Below are positions 37,000 through 43,790 of a DNA stretch of 64,000 nucleotides, in pieces (position 1 is the first letter of the stretch; each line of letters begins with the position of its first letter). The notes under the pieces were generated by a model, which was not told the DNA's origin, did not search any database, and saw nothing but the letters and a program-made list of their open reading frames with translations. The position numbers and the translations under genes are program-made. This DNA comes from Mucilaginibacter celer (GTDB taxonomy: Bacteria; Bacteroidota; Bacteroidia; Sphingobacteriales; Sphingobacteriaceae), in NCBI RefSeq assembly GCF_003576455.2, contig NZ_CP032869.1:3658001-3722000 (forward strand), in the 5' to 3' direction.

Positions 37000-39528
37000 A
37001 TGCATAATTACCAAAAACAAGCCGGCCGGGCGCTGATGCTCGCTGCCGCGCTTACGCTGGCTTTTGGCACTGCCGATGCCCAGAAAAAATCAAAAAACGC
37101 TACGGCTGCGGTTGATACGGCCAAAGCTAAATCATTAGCGCTACTGGCGGCCGCCAAACCGGCCACTACACTTAAGCCCTACAAAGAAGTTGTACCGGCT
37201 ACGGCTAAAACCTTGAAAAGCTTTTTTTCGCTGCACCTTGTTGCCGATAGGTATTTGTTCGAGATTCCGGATTCACTGTTAAAAAAGGATATCCTCGTGG
37301 TATCGCGTATTGATAAAGCGCCAACAGGTTTCAGGCTGCCGGGCGGCTATATGAGTTATGCCGGCGACGAAGCGGCTCAATCAGTCATCGAGTTTGAAAA
37401 AGTGCCCGGCGACAAAATTGTAATGCGTTCGGTTGCCTTCCGCGAATTCTCGAACGATACCACCGAAAACGGTTTGGCCCGCACGTTAATCAACAGCAAT
37501 TACCAAACTATACAAGGTGCATTCCCCATTAAAGCATTGAATAAGGAAGGTAAAAGCAGCGTGATTGACATGACCGATTTTATCAACTCGGACAATAGCA
37601 TTTTTGCTATCGGCGAACCTTTTGTACGCAACTTTTTAGGCTTCATGGCTACCGACAGAAGTTTCATTGATGACGCTAAAGCTTTTCCTACCAATGTGGA
37701 GATCCGGTCGGTAAAAACATATAACCAAAAACCGGGACCTAACGGTACCCCGCCGCCTTTTAGTTTTGAGTTTAACAGTTCGATTGTGTTGCTGCCTGCT
37801 GTACCCATGAAAGCCCGTTTGGCCGACCCAAGGATAGGTTTCTTCTCCAACTCCTATATCGATTTTGATGCTAACCCACATGGCGTGGCAAGTACCAGCT
37901 ATATATGGCGCTGGCGTATGGAGCCAAAGGCCGAAGATATGGATAAGTATAAACGCGGCGAATTGGTTGAGCCTCAAAAGCCCATTGTTATTTATGTTGA
38001 TCCGGCCACGCCAAAAAAATGGATTCCTTACCTTAAACAGGGCATTAACGATTGGCAGGCCGCTTTTGAAAAAGCAGGTTTTAAAAACGCCATCGTAGCT
38101 AAAGATGCCCCGCTTAACGATTCGACCTGGAGCATTGATGATGCCCGCCACTCGGTATTGGTTTACAAACCATCTGCTATACCTAATGCTATGGGTCCGA
38201 GCATTAAAGACCCACGCACGGGCGAGATTCTGGAAACACACATCAACTGGTATCACAGCGTAATGACTTTGGTACAAAACTGGTACACTGTACAGGCCGG
38301 CGCTATTGATCCGCGGGCACGCAAGCCGCAATTAGATGATGAACTGATGGGCCAGCTGATCCGCTTTGTATCATCGCACGAAATTGGGCATACTTTGGGT
38401 TTGATGCATAACTTCGGTTCGTCATCAACCGTACCTGTTGCCAACCTGCGTAACAAAGCATGGGTTGAGGAGCATGGGCATACCCCATCCATTATGGATT
38501 ACGCCCGTTTTAACTATGTAGCCCAACCCGAGGATAACATTTCAGAAAAAGGCATTTTCCCGCGCATTGGCGATTATGATAAATGGGCCATTGAATGGGG
38601 CTATAAATTGATTCCGGATGCCAAAACCACCAACGACGAAAAACCTATCCTCAATAAATGGATGATAGACAAGCTGGCATCGGGTAAGCAATATTTTTAC
38701 GGCAGTCAGGTTGACGCCTACAGCAATGACATTTACAAAGGAGGTAACCTGGACCCCCGCGACCAAAGCGAAGATCTTGGCGATGATGCCATGCTGGCCA
38801 GCACCTACGGCATCAAAAACCTGAAACGTGTAGTACCCAACTTAACCGCCTGGCTAAAAGAGCCTAATGAAAACTACGATAAAATAGCTGATATGTACAC
38901 CGAAGTGGTTACCGAATACGGGCGTTTTATGGGCCACGTATTAAAAAACATAGGCGGTGTATACACTACCCCCAAAACCACCGAACAGGCAGGACCGGTT
39001 TTTGAAGTAGTTGAAAAAGCGAAACAAAAAAGAGCGATGGCATTTTTGCAGGAGCAGCTTTTTACAACCCCCTACTGGCTGATTGACGGTAAACTTTATG
39101 ATCGCAGCACTACCGATTATAATTTGGTTACCAGGGTGCAAAAAGGTGTTGTATTACAGCTTATCAGCCCACAACGCATAACCAATATGATTAGCGAAGA
39201 ACACCTGTATGGCGATAAAGCGTACAGCGTTACCGAAATGCTTGGCGATTTGAAAAAAGGCATTTTTTCTGAGCTCACAACCCATACGACAATCAGCATT
39301 TACCGTCGCGACCTGCAAAAAATTTATGTAGAGGCTTTGATCACAAACATCGTTAAACAATCAACCGGTATTGATAATGATGCTCTTTCGATATTAAAAG
39401 CGCATGCCAAAACATTATCAGCACAAATGAAAGCTGCCTCGGCCGGTGCCAATGCCACCACAAAGGCTCATTTAACTGACCTTTGCGAACGCATCAACAA
39501 CGCATTGAAACCAAAAGACAACGCATAA
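37000..39528 (+). CDS. Large secreted zinc metalloprotease (DUF5117/DUF5118 type)
   Basis: The 842-residue protein has a signal peptide (ALMLAAALTLAFGTADAQ), the N-terminal domains typical of Bacteroidota DUF5117/5118 proteins (FFSLHLVADRYLFEIPDSLL; DILVVSRIDKAPTGFRLPGG), and an extended zinc-binding motif HEIGHTLGLMHNFGSS with ligands His460, His464 and His470 and catalytic Glu461. This HExxHxxGxxH form is metzincin-like. A Met-turn candidate is SIMDYARFNY. The C-terminal half is helical and typical of the family. It is exported and probably acts in the periplasm or at the surface. Its position 150 nt after SusCD suggests that locus handles peptide or protein substrates. Confidence 0.88.
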   Translation: MHNYQKQAGRALMLAAALTLAFGTADAQKKSKNATAAVDTAKAKSLALLAAAKPATTLKPYKEVVPATAKTLKSFFSLHLVADRYLFEIPDSLLKKDILVVSRIDKAPTGFRLPGGYMSYAGDEAAQSVIEFEKVPGDKIVMRSVAFREFSNDTTENGLARTLINSNYQTIQGAFPIKALNKEGKSSVIDMTDFINSDNSIFAIGEPFVRNFLGFMATDRSFIDDAKAFPTNVEIRSVKTYNQKPGPNGTPPPFSFEFNSSIVLLPAVPMKARLADPRIGFFSNSYIDFDANPHGVASTSYIWRWRMEPKAEDMDKYKRGELVEPQKPIVIYVDPATPKKWIPYLKQGINDWQAAFEKAGFKNAIVAKDAPLNDSTWSIDDARHSVLVYKPSAIPNAMGPSIKDPRTGEILETHINWYHSVMTLVQNWYTVQAGAIDPRARKPQLDDELMGQLIRFVSSHEIGHTLGLMHNFGSSSTVPVANLRNKAWVEEHGHTPSIMDYARFNYVAQPEDNISEKGIFPRIGDYDKWAIEWGYKLIPDAKTTNDEKPILNKWMIDKLASGKQYFYGSQVDAYSNDIYKGGNLDPRDQSEDLGDDAMLASTYGIKNLKRVVPNLTAWLKEPNENYDKIADMYTEVVTEYGRFMGHVLKNIGGVYTTPKTTEQAGPVFEVVEKAKQKRAMAFLQEQLFTTPYWLIDGKLYDRSTTDYNLVTRVQKGVVLQLISPQRITNMISEEHLYGDKAYSVTEMLGDLKKGIFSELTTHTTISIYRRDLQKIYVEALITNIVKQSTGIDNDALSILKAHAKTLSAQMKAASAGANATTKAHLTDLCERINNALKPKDNA

Positions 39529-39615
39529 AAATCACCGGGACAATAAGAAACTAAAAATACTCCTCGTTCTTTATTTTTTAACCTTCAGTGAAAATCAGTT
39601 TTAGTTTAACCAACA

Positions 39616-39643
39616 AAAGCGCTGCCTGGAGTGGCGGCGCTTT
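39616..39643. terminator. Bidirectional terminator between metalloprotease and M15-like gene
   Basis: AAAGCGCTGCC (39616-39626) pairs with GGCGGCGCTTT (39633-39643) around a 6-nt loop, with A-rich and T-rich flanks on either side. It lies in the convergent gap and can end both transcripts. Confidence 0.75.
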
Positions 39644-39653
39644 GTATTTTCAC

Positions 39654-40193
39654 TCAATGCCCGTTATCTGACCAATGCGGCGCATCGGTAACCAACTTAT
39701 GTACATTATAAGTATTAGCTGCCACGTGCAAATCATGGTTACTGTTATCGCGCGGTGTTGATGAAATAACCTTTTCCGTGCCATCGGCGAGCTTAATTTT
39801 TAACACCCCGGTCCAGCTTACATTCATATCGATAGCCGTGCCTGTTGAATGCTTGGTTGGATACGCCGGACGAAAAACAATCCCGTAACCATCCACCATT
39901 TGTTGGGCTGCCTTCACAGATTCGTCGGCCGAGGCATGAACCCAATTAATATCTACGCCTTCAAGTTTAGGTGCATCCTGGGGCTTTATTGTTTTTTTGG
40001 CAATATCAAACGATGTATGCATTAAAAAGGCCCGTTGTTTGGGTCTTAACGTAGCCGAAATTTTAACCGTTGCCCCGGCCTTAATCAGCGCATCATAAAA
40101 AGCCTGTAAATTTTCTTTAAACGGCGATGTTAAATCGCTTATTGACTTGCTTGTAGGGTATCTGCCTACCCATTGCGGACCGCTTAGTTCCAT
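39654..40193 (-). CDS. M15-type (D-Ala-D-Ala carboxypeptidase-like) peptidase domain protein
   Basis: The 179-residue protein contains ISATLRPKQRAFLMH, which resembles the GYRPxxxQxxLY region of VanY/DD-peptidases, then KHSTGTAIDMN, matching the SxHxxGxAxD zinc-site motif, and ends with a second histidine cluster (DAPHWSDNGH) that could supply the third zinc ligand. Together these support an M15/Hedgehog-like zinc fold. No signal peptide is visible, so it may be cytoplasmic, secreted by an unusual route, or a phage-lysin-like remnant. Residues MELSGPQWVGRYPTSKSI at the N-terminus suggest a substrate-positioning segment. It is monocistronic, with a structured upstream region. Confidence 0.65.
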   Translation of the reverse strand: MELSGPQWVGRYPTSKSISDLTSPFKENLQAFYDALIKAGATVKISATLRPKQRAFLMHTSFDIAKKTIKPQDAPKLEGVDINWVHASADESVKAAQQMVDGYGIVFRPAYPTKHSTGTAIDMNVSWTGVLKIKLADGTEKVISSTPRDNSNHDLHVAANTYNVHKLVTDAPHWSDNGH

Positions 40194-40311
40194 AGTGTGT
40201 TTTTTTAAGATTTAGGACGATATTTAATAGATTCTAATATAATGATAAACAATGCATTATAAAAATTCATATTTAAAAAATTAATAAAACATTGGTGTAG
40301 CTGATGTAATC

Positions 40312-40358
40312 CTCGTGTCCCCTCAGGGTCCTCTGTCGAGAGACCCTGAGGGGACGAG
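40312..40358. repeat. Long hairpin flanked by direct repeats
   Basis: CTCGTGTCCCCTCAGGGTC (40312-40330) pairs with GACCCTGAGGGGACGAG (40342-40358); the inner CTCT/AGAG extends the stem to a GTCG loop. Only two bases are unpaired in the left arm. The flanks GTGTAGCTGATGTA and GTGTAGCAGATGTA are direct repeats, which looks like an inserted or duplicated dispersed element. Confidence 0.7.
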
Positions 40359-40414
40359 AAATGCTTGTGTAGCAGATGTAGCCCTGCCTCTCTCCACAAA
40401 AAATAAAATACCAT

Positions 40415-40469
40415 TTGCATTTTCGAAAACAATTAGTAAGTTTACACTTACGGTAAGTTAAAACTTACC
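40415..40469 (+). promoter_or_regulatory. Promoter and two palindromic operators of the ArsR operon
   Basis: TTG at 40415 and TAAGTTTA at 40437 are spaced 19 nt apart, matching the Bacteroidota promoter pattern. The palindrome GTAAGT-TTAC-ACTTAC (40436-40451) overlaps the -7 element, and a second, GGTAAGTT-AA-AACTTACC (40452-40469), lies directly after it. This is the classic arrangement for an autorepressing winged-helix dimer, here the ArsR protein that starts at 40497. Confidence 0.75.
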
Positions 40470-40496
40470 AATAAAAATATCCGAACAAAATTGCTT

Positions 40497-40823
40497 ATGA
40501 GTGCTTTAAAACTGTCCGACCTGTCATTCAATGCCCTTGGTGATCCTACACGCCGTAAGATATTCGAAAAACTGCAAAACGGTCCTTTAACAGTAGTGCA
40601 TATAGCTGCCGACATGACGGTTAGCCGCCCCGCAGTATCCCAGCATTTAAAAGTACTAAAAGAGGCCAGGCTGATTCAGATTACCCGGCAGGGTACCCGC
40701 AGCGTATGCGAGATTGACCGGGAGGGAATTTTAGCCATGCGAAATTATTTAGATCAGTTTTGGGATGAGGCACTCGCCAACTTCAAAAAACTGGCAGAAG
40801 CCGACGAACAATCAAAAAACTGA
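40497..40823 (+). CDS. ArsR-family winged-helix transcriptional regulator
   Basis: The 108-residue protein has an ArsR-type winged helix: LSFNALGDPTRRKIFEKLQN, the recognition region MTVSRPAVSQHLKVLKEARL, and the wing ITRQGTRSVCEIDRE. No metal-binding Cys motif of the CadC/ArsR type is present (the only Cys is in the wing), so metal sensing is unlikely; it belongs to the SdpR-like subgroup commonly paired with AHSA1 proteins. The frame is open from a TTG at 40491, but ATG at 40497 (MSALKLSDLS) is preferred. It is followed after 5 nt by the AHSA1 gene, so one operon is likely, controlled by the palindromes upstream. Confidence 0.92.
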   Translation: MSALKLSDLSFNALGDPTRRKIFEKLQNGPLTVVHIAADMTVSRPAVSQHLKVLKEARLIQITRQGTRSVCEIDREGILAMRNYLDQFWDEALANFKKLAEADEQSKN

Positions 40824-40828
40824 AAATA

Positions 40829-41293
40829 ATGGAAACAATTAAGCTTACAACAATCAAAAAAGAAGTATTGGTAAACGCCTCGCAGGAGACTGCCTTTAAC
40901 GCATTTACCGGCAAAATTGACCTCTGGTGGCCCAGAACCCATCACGTAGGCAAATGCCCGATGATCGAATTGGTGCTTGAACAAAAACAAAACGGCCGCT
41001 GGTTTTCAAAGCACGAGGATGGCTCGGAAGTTAACGTAGGTTACTTACTCGCCTGGGACCCTTATCAAGCCCTTGTTCTCGCCTGGCAAATAGATGGCAA
41101 TTTTCAGTACGTACCCGAACTGATAACCGAAGTAAAAGTTAACTTTATTGCAGAAAGCCCAACCCTAACCCGCGTAATACTTGAACACCACGATCTGCAA
41201 AAACTAATGGGCGGCAGCAAAGTGATTGAAAGTATGGACCAGGGTTGGGGCATGATTATTAACCTTTATAAACAAGTAGCAGATGAAGCCTAA
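40829..41293 (+). CDS. AHSA1/SRPBCC domain protein
   Basis: The 154-residue protein is an Aha1-C-like SRPBCC fold: IKKEVLVNASQETAFNAFTG, a WW-containing segment (IDLWWPRTHHVGK), GRWFSKHEDGSEVNVGYLLA and WDPYQALVLAWQI, then VILEHHDLQKL near the end. The family binds hydrophobic ligands in a helix-grip pocket; individual ligands are mostly unknown. It follows the ArsR gene by 5 nt and overlaps the next membrane protein gene by 11 nt, so the three are one operon. ArsR/AHSA1 pairing is common across bacteria, suggesting the repressor senses the same ligand, as inference. Confidence 0.9.
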   Translation: METIKLTTIKKEVLVNASQETAFNAFTGKIDLWWPRTHHVGKCPMIELVLEQKQNGRWFSKHEDGSEVNVGYLLAWDPYQALVLAWQIDGNFQYVPELITEVKVNFIAESPTLTRVILEHHDLQKLMGGSKVIESMDQGWGMIINLYKQVADEA

Positions 41294-41693
41294 AGTTTTA
41301 CTACGCATCGCGGCAATATTTATACTGCTGCACACCATCGGCCACACCATGGGTGCCCTTACCTGGACCGAGCCGCCCACCCCCAAAGTTGGCACCGTAA
41401 TTATCGGCATGCAAACCGAACATTTTGATTTTATGGGCCGGAGCGTTACGCTGGCGGCATTTTTTAACGGTTATGGTATCAGCATGATCCTGGTATTATT
41501 ATTTGCAGCTTTGCAGTTATGGTTACTGAGCAATATCTTCTCCAAACCGATGATGGTGCTTATGAGTATTTTTCTGGCCGGCCTTGCTATTGTCGAGTTT
41601 ATTTATTTTTTCCCTTTGCCTGCTATACTTACCGGCGTTGCGGCGGTTTGTACCGGGTTTTCAGTTGCTTTGCATAAGCAAAAAAGCATTTAA
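41283..41693 (+). CDS. Small integral membrane protein of the ArsR operon
   Basis: The 136-residue protein has four predicted membrane segments: VLLRIAAIFILLHTIGHTMG, FNGYGISMILVLLFAALQLW, MMVLMSIFLAGLAIVEFIYF and ILTGVAAVCTGFSVAL. Between the first two is a polar stretch (WTEPPTPKVGTVIIGMQ). It resembles small Bacteroidota/Leptospira membrane proteins of unknown function (LIC_13387-like). It overlaps the AHSA1 gene by 11 nt, so translational coupling is likely. Function is unknown. Confidence 0.75.
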   Translation: MKPKVLLRIAAIFILLHTIGHTMGALTWTEPPTPKVGTVIIGMQTEHFDFMGRSVTLAAFFNGYGISMILVLLFAALQLWLLSNIFSKPMMVLMSIFLAGLAIVEFIYFFPLPAILTGVAAVCTGFSVALHKQKSI

Positions 41694-41710
41694 ATATACT
41701 CCTATAACTT

Positions 41711-41788
41711 AATATGATCGGGATGTTTGCATAAGGCACCCCGATCATATTGGGTGAGATAACCGATGCCAATTATTCGGCATCGGTT
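41711..41788. terminator. Tandem hairpins between ArsR operon and HD-Pnk gene
   Basis: AATATGATCGGG (41711-41722) pairs perfectly with CCCGATCATATT (41740-41751). AACCGATGCC (41761-41770) pairs with GGCATCGGTT (41779-41788), a stem that overlaps the last codons and stop of the HD-Pnk gene. The first probably serves the forward operon and the second the reverse operon. Confidence 0.7.
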
Positions 41789-42888
41789 ACAGAATAAAGT
41801 ACTTCATGAGCTTCCCACAAAGCCGGCACTTCCAGTTTATCGGTCAATTTTTCTAACGCGGCATCAGGTATTGCTGCTTCACGATTTCGGTTCTGCTTTA
41901 GTAAATCGGCATAAGGCACCTCTACATAAATTATTTTTACAGATGCCTTATAGGTGGTAAACAACTCAACCAATTGCATACGCATTTGCCGGGAGATGTT
42001 GGTAGCGTTCCAGATAAAGCCTTGTTGTTTTCGTAAAAAAATACGGGCCTGTTCTTTTGCCTCCTGTATCACCATGCCGTTGCCACTTTTGTATGTAGGC
42101 GATATGCCCCGTGCAATCCGGATATCATCAAGCGATACCACAGGCATATCCGGATAATACTTTTTGATATAGGTATTTTTTCCTGCTCCGGGTAGTCCGC
42201 TCATCAATATTACCTCAAAAACTGGTTGTTCAAACGGTACATAGTCCGGGTAGGTATCTTCCCTTTGCATGTAGTACATTTTCGCTTCGTTCGTTTCAAA
42301 ATTATGGGCATTACCCCAGCAATTTTGTTCACGGCAAAAAGCTTCAAAGCAGTCAACTTTGTACAGCATATCATCCTGATCGTCACAAATCCGACCCAGT
42401 ACATCGGCCCTGGCCAGCAGGGCAAGCCATTGGGTATTTACCTCCATGCCTGCCATAATAAGTGCTTTTACAGGATCGGGCTTTTCAAAAATCCAGAGCG
42501 GCAAACCATGGTAACGTACCAAACCTACCACCTGCTCGCGGATGGCCAATGGCGTTGGTATATCCCGGTACAGGATTTGCCTCGCAGTCATAGCGCCTTT
42601 ACGGGCGTGTCCGTTTGATGTGATCCGTCCATCGGGCTCAATTACCGTTGTGCTGTATTTTTCAACGTCGTGCAGTAAAGCGGCAGCCCACAAAATCTCC
42701 TGCTGCTGTGTAGGAAGTTGTTTGTAGGACGGCTCTGTTAACAGCGCATCAAGCACCATTTGGGTGTGAATAGCCACATTGCCTTCGGCATGATAAATTG
42801 CATCCTGCGGCACATCTTCCATCCGCTTTACCCAATCAAAGCGGGTTTCGAGGTATGCCCAGGTTTTATTTTCAGTAATGGTCCACAT
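41773..42888 (-). CDS. HD-Pnk: HD phosphohydrolase plus 5'-OH polynucleotide kinase
   Basis: The 371-residue enzyme combines an N-terminal HD domain (His41, His73-Asp74 in LLHDVEK, His94 in SNGHARKG) with a C-terminal P-loop kinase (Walker A GLPGAGKNTY at 231-240, acidic LDD near 255). This order matches HD-Pnk enzymes described from Runella slithyformis, which remove 2',3'-phosphates and phosphorylate 5'-OH ends. Walker A has Asn where Ser or Thr is usual after Lys. I chose ATG 42888 because AAGGAGGT lies 5 nt before it, a strong ribosome-binding site rare in this phylum; an ATG at 42903 is also in frame. It overlaps the RNA ligase gene stop by 17 nt, so they are co-translated. Confidence 0.88.
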   Translation of the reverse strand: MWTITENKTWAYLETRFDWVKRMEDVPQDAIYHAEGNVAIHTQMVLDALLTEPSYKQLPTQQQEILWAAALLHDVEKYSTTVIEPDGRITSNGHARKGAMTARQILYRDIPTPLAIREQVVGLVRYHGLPLWIFEKPDPVKALIMAGMEVNTQWLALLARADVLGRICDDQDDMLYKVDCFEAFCREQNCWGNAHNFETNEAKMYYMQREDTYPDYVPFEQPVFEVILMSGLPGAGKNTYIKKYYPDMPVVSLDDIRIARGISPTYKSGNGMVIQEAKEQARIFLRKQQGFIWNATNISRQMRMQLVELFTTYKASVKIIYVEVPYADLLKQNRNREAAIPDAALEKLTDKLEVPALWEAHEVLYSVTDAE

Positions 42889-43582
42889 AGGTACCTCCTT
42901 CATTTTTTAAGGGTGCACGTTTCCAGCTGCGTGTCCAGTGCTGGTTAGTTTTAACGTGCCCTTTTCGTACATATTTAAATACATTACGTGCAAAATCATC
43001 CACTCCGTAAGCATCCGCATTGCGGGATACTATTCCCTCGATGGTTGAGGGCTGTCCGTTTGATATATCGTACGGATCAAAAGTTCCCCTGCCTTTGGTT
43101 AGCTCCAGCGTGTCGCGCTCAAATATCATTTGATCTTTAGGCAGATGAACTATTGCCAGTTCGGTCACGGTTGGCAGCCCGATCATTGCGGCATAAAATT
43201 TAGTTTCTTCCCAGCTCAGCCATCTGTCATGTTCGCGGATGCCGAACACATAAAAATGATGTTCGAGGTTTCTGTATTCGATAGAATGAATGGCGTAAAG
43301 GTTTTCGAGGAAAATCTCCAGATCGCCCAGGTCATTTTTAACCAGTTGCCAGAACCTGCGGATACTCTCTGTCCAGGCCGAAACAGTTGGTGCTGCGTGC
43401 GAGCGTGCAAAAACGCCATTGCGCGATAAGCAGTTGTTCTCGCCATCCAGTTTTTCGGTATGGATAAGCGTGGGTATTTTTTGTATATGTTGCCAATAGT
43501 CGTGCTGTATCCTGTCGTCGCTGGTGGTACCCGGCGAAAACGGATAATGATACGTACGACCATATTTTTGTGATATAGCCAT
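42872..43582 (-). CDS. ATP-dependent RNA ligase (Rnl2-like nucleotidyltransferase)
   Basis: The 236-residue protein has the covalent nucleotidyltransferase motifs: motif I HTEKLDGENN (Lys about 44, the AMP-attachment site), a motif III-like FYVFGIRE near 110-116, motif IV EGIVSR near 181, and motif V FKYVRKGHV near 201. Its size fits a minimal RNA ligase without extra domains. It seals 5'-phosphate and 3'-OH ends, the products of HD-Pnk, whose gene overlaps it downstream; together they form a complete heal-and-seal set. No nuclease, toxin or RtcB gene is adjacent, so the natural target (tRNA, mRNA or DNA) is unknown. Confidence 0.87.
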   Translation of the reverse strand: MAISQKYGRTYHYPFSPGTTSDDRIQHDYWQHIQKIPTLIHTEKLDGENNCLSRNGVFARSHAAPTVSAWTESIRRFWQLVKNDLGDLEIFLENLYAIHSIEYRNLEHHFYVFGIREHDRWLSWEETKFYAAMIGLPTVTELAIVHLPKDQMIFERDTLELTKGRGTFDPYDISNGQPSTIEGIVSRNADAYGVDDFARNVFKYVRKGHVKTNQHWTRSWKRAPLKNEGGTYVDHY

Positions 43583-43742
43583 GTTGTAAAATTTTAATTA
43601 AAAGAAATAGAAATTCACCTCCTCCCCTGGGATGGGGAAGCTCATTAAACGTTTATGCTAATGAGATTACATGGCTCAAATTTTTGAGAGTTTTTGTTAC
43701 TAATGATGCAAAGATAGCAAACCGGCGGCTTAAAACAAAAAA

Positions 43743-43764
43743 CCTCCCGGCATAAACCGGGAGG
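43743..43764 (-). terminator. Terminator of the GH30 operon
   Basis: CCTCCCGG (43743-43750) pairs perfectly with CCGGGAGG (43757-43764). On the reverse strand it is followed by TTTTTTGTTTT, a strong U-tract, 27 nt after the GH30 stop. Confidence 0.88.
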
Positions 43765-43790
43765 CCAACAACACTTTCAAACTAATTGCA

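Larger units (their letters stand above)
40194..40496. other. Divergent intergenic region with long hairpin and ArsR operators
   Basis: No gene is supported here. From left to right it holds AT-rich sequence upstream of the M15-like gene, a long hairpin at 40312-40358 flanked by imperfect direct repeats (GGTGTAGCTGATGTA and TGTGTAGCAGATGTA), and the ArsR promoter/operator at 40415-40469. Confidence 0.7.

Noticed and set aside
37636..38331. 231-codon reverse frame inside the metalloprotease gene
   Set aside because: It is antisense to conserved protease domain sequence with clear codon constraint on the forward strand.
40205..40432. 75-codon reverse frame between the M15-like and ArsR genes
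   Set aside because: It runs through the perfect hairpin at 40312-40358 and into the promoter region.
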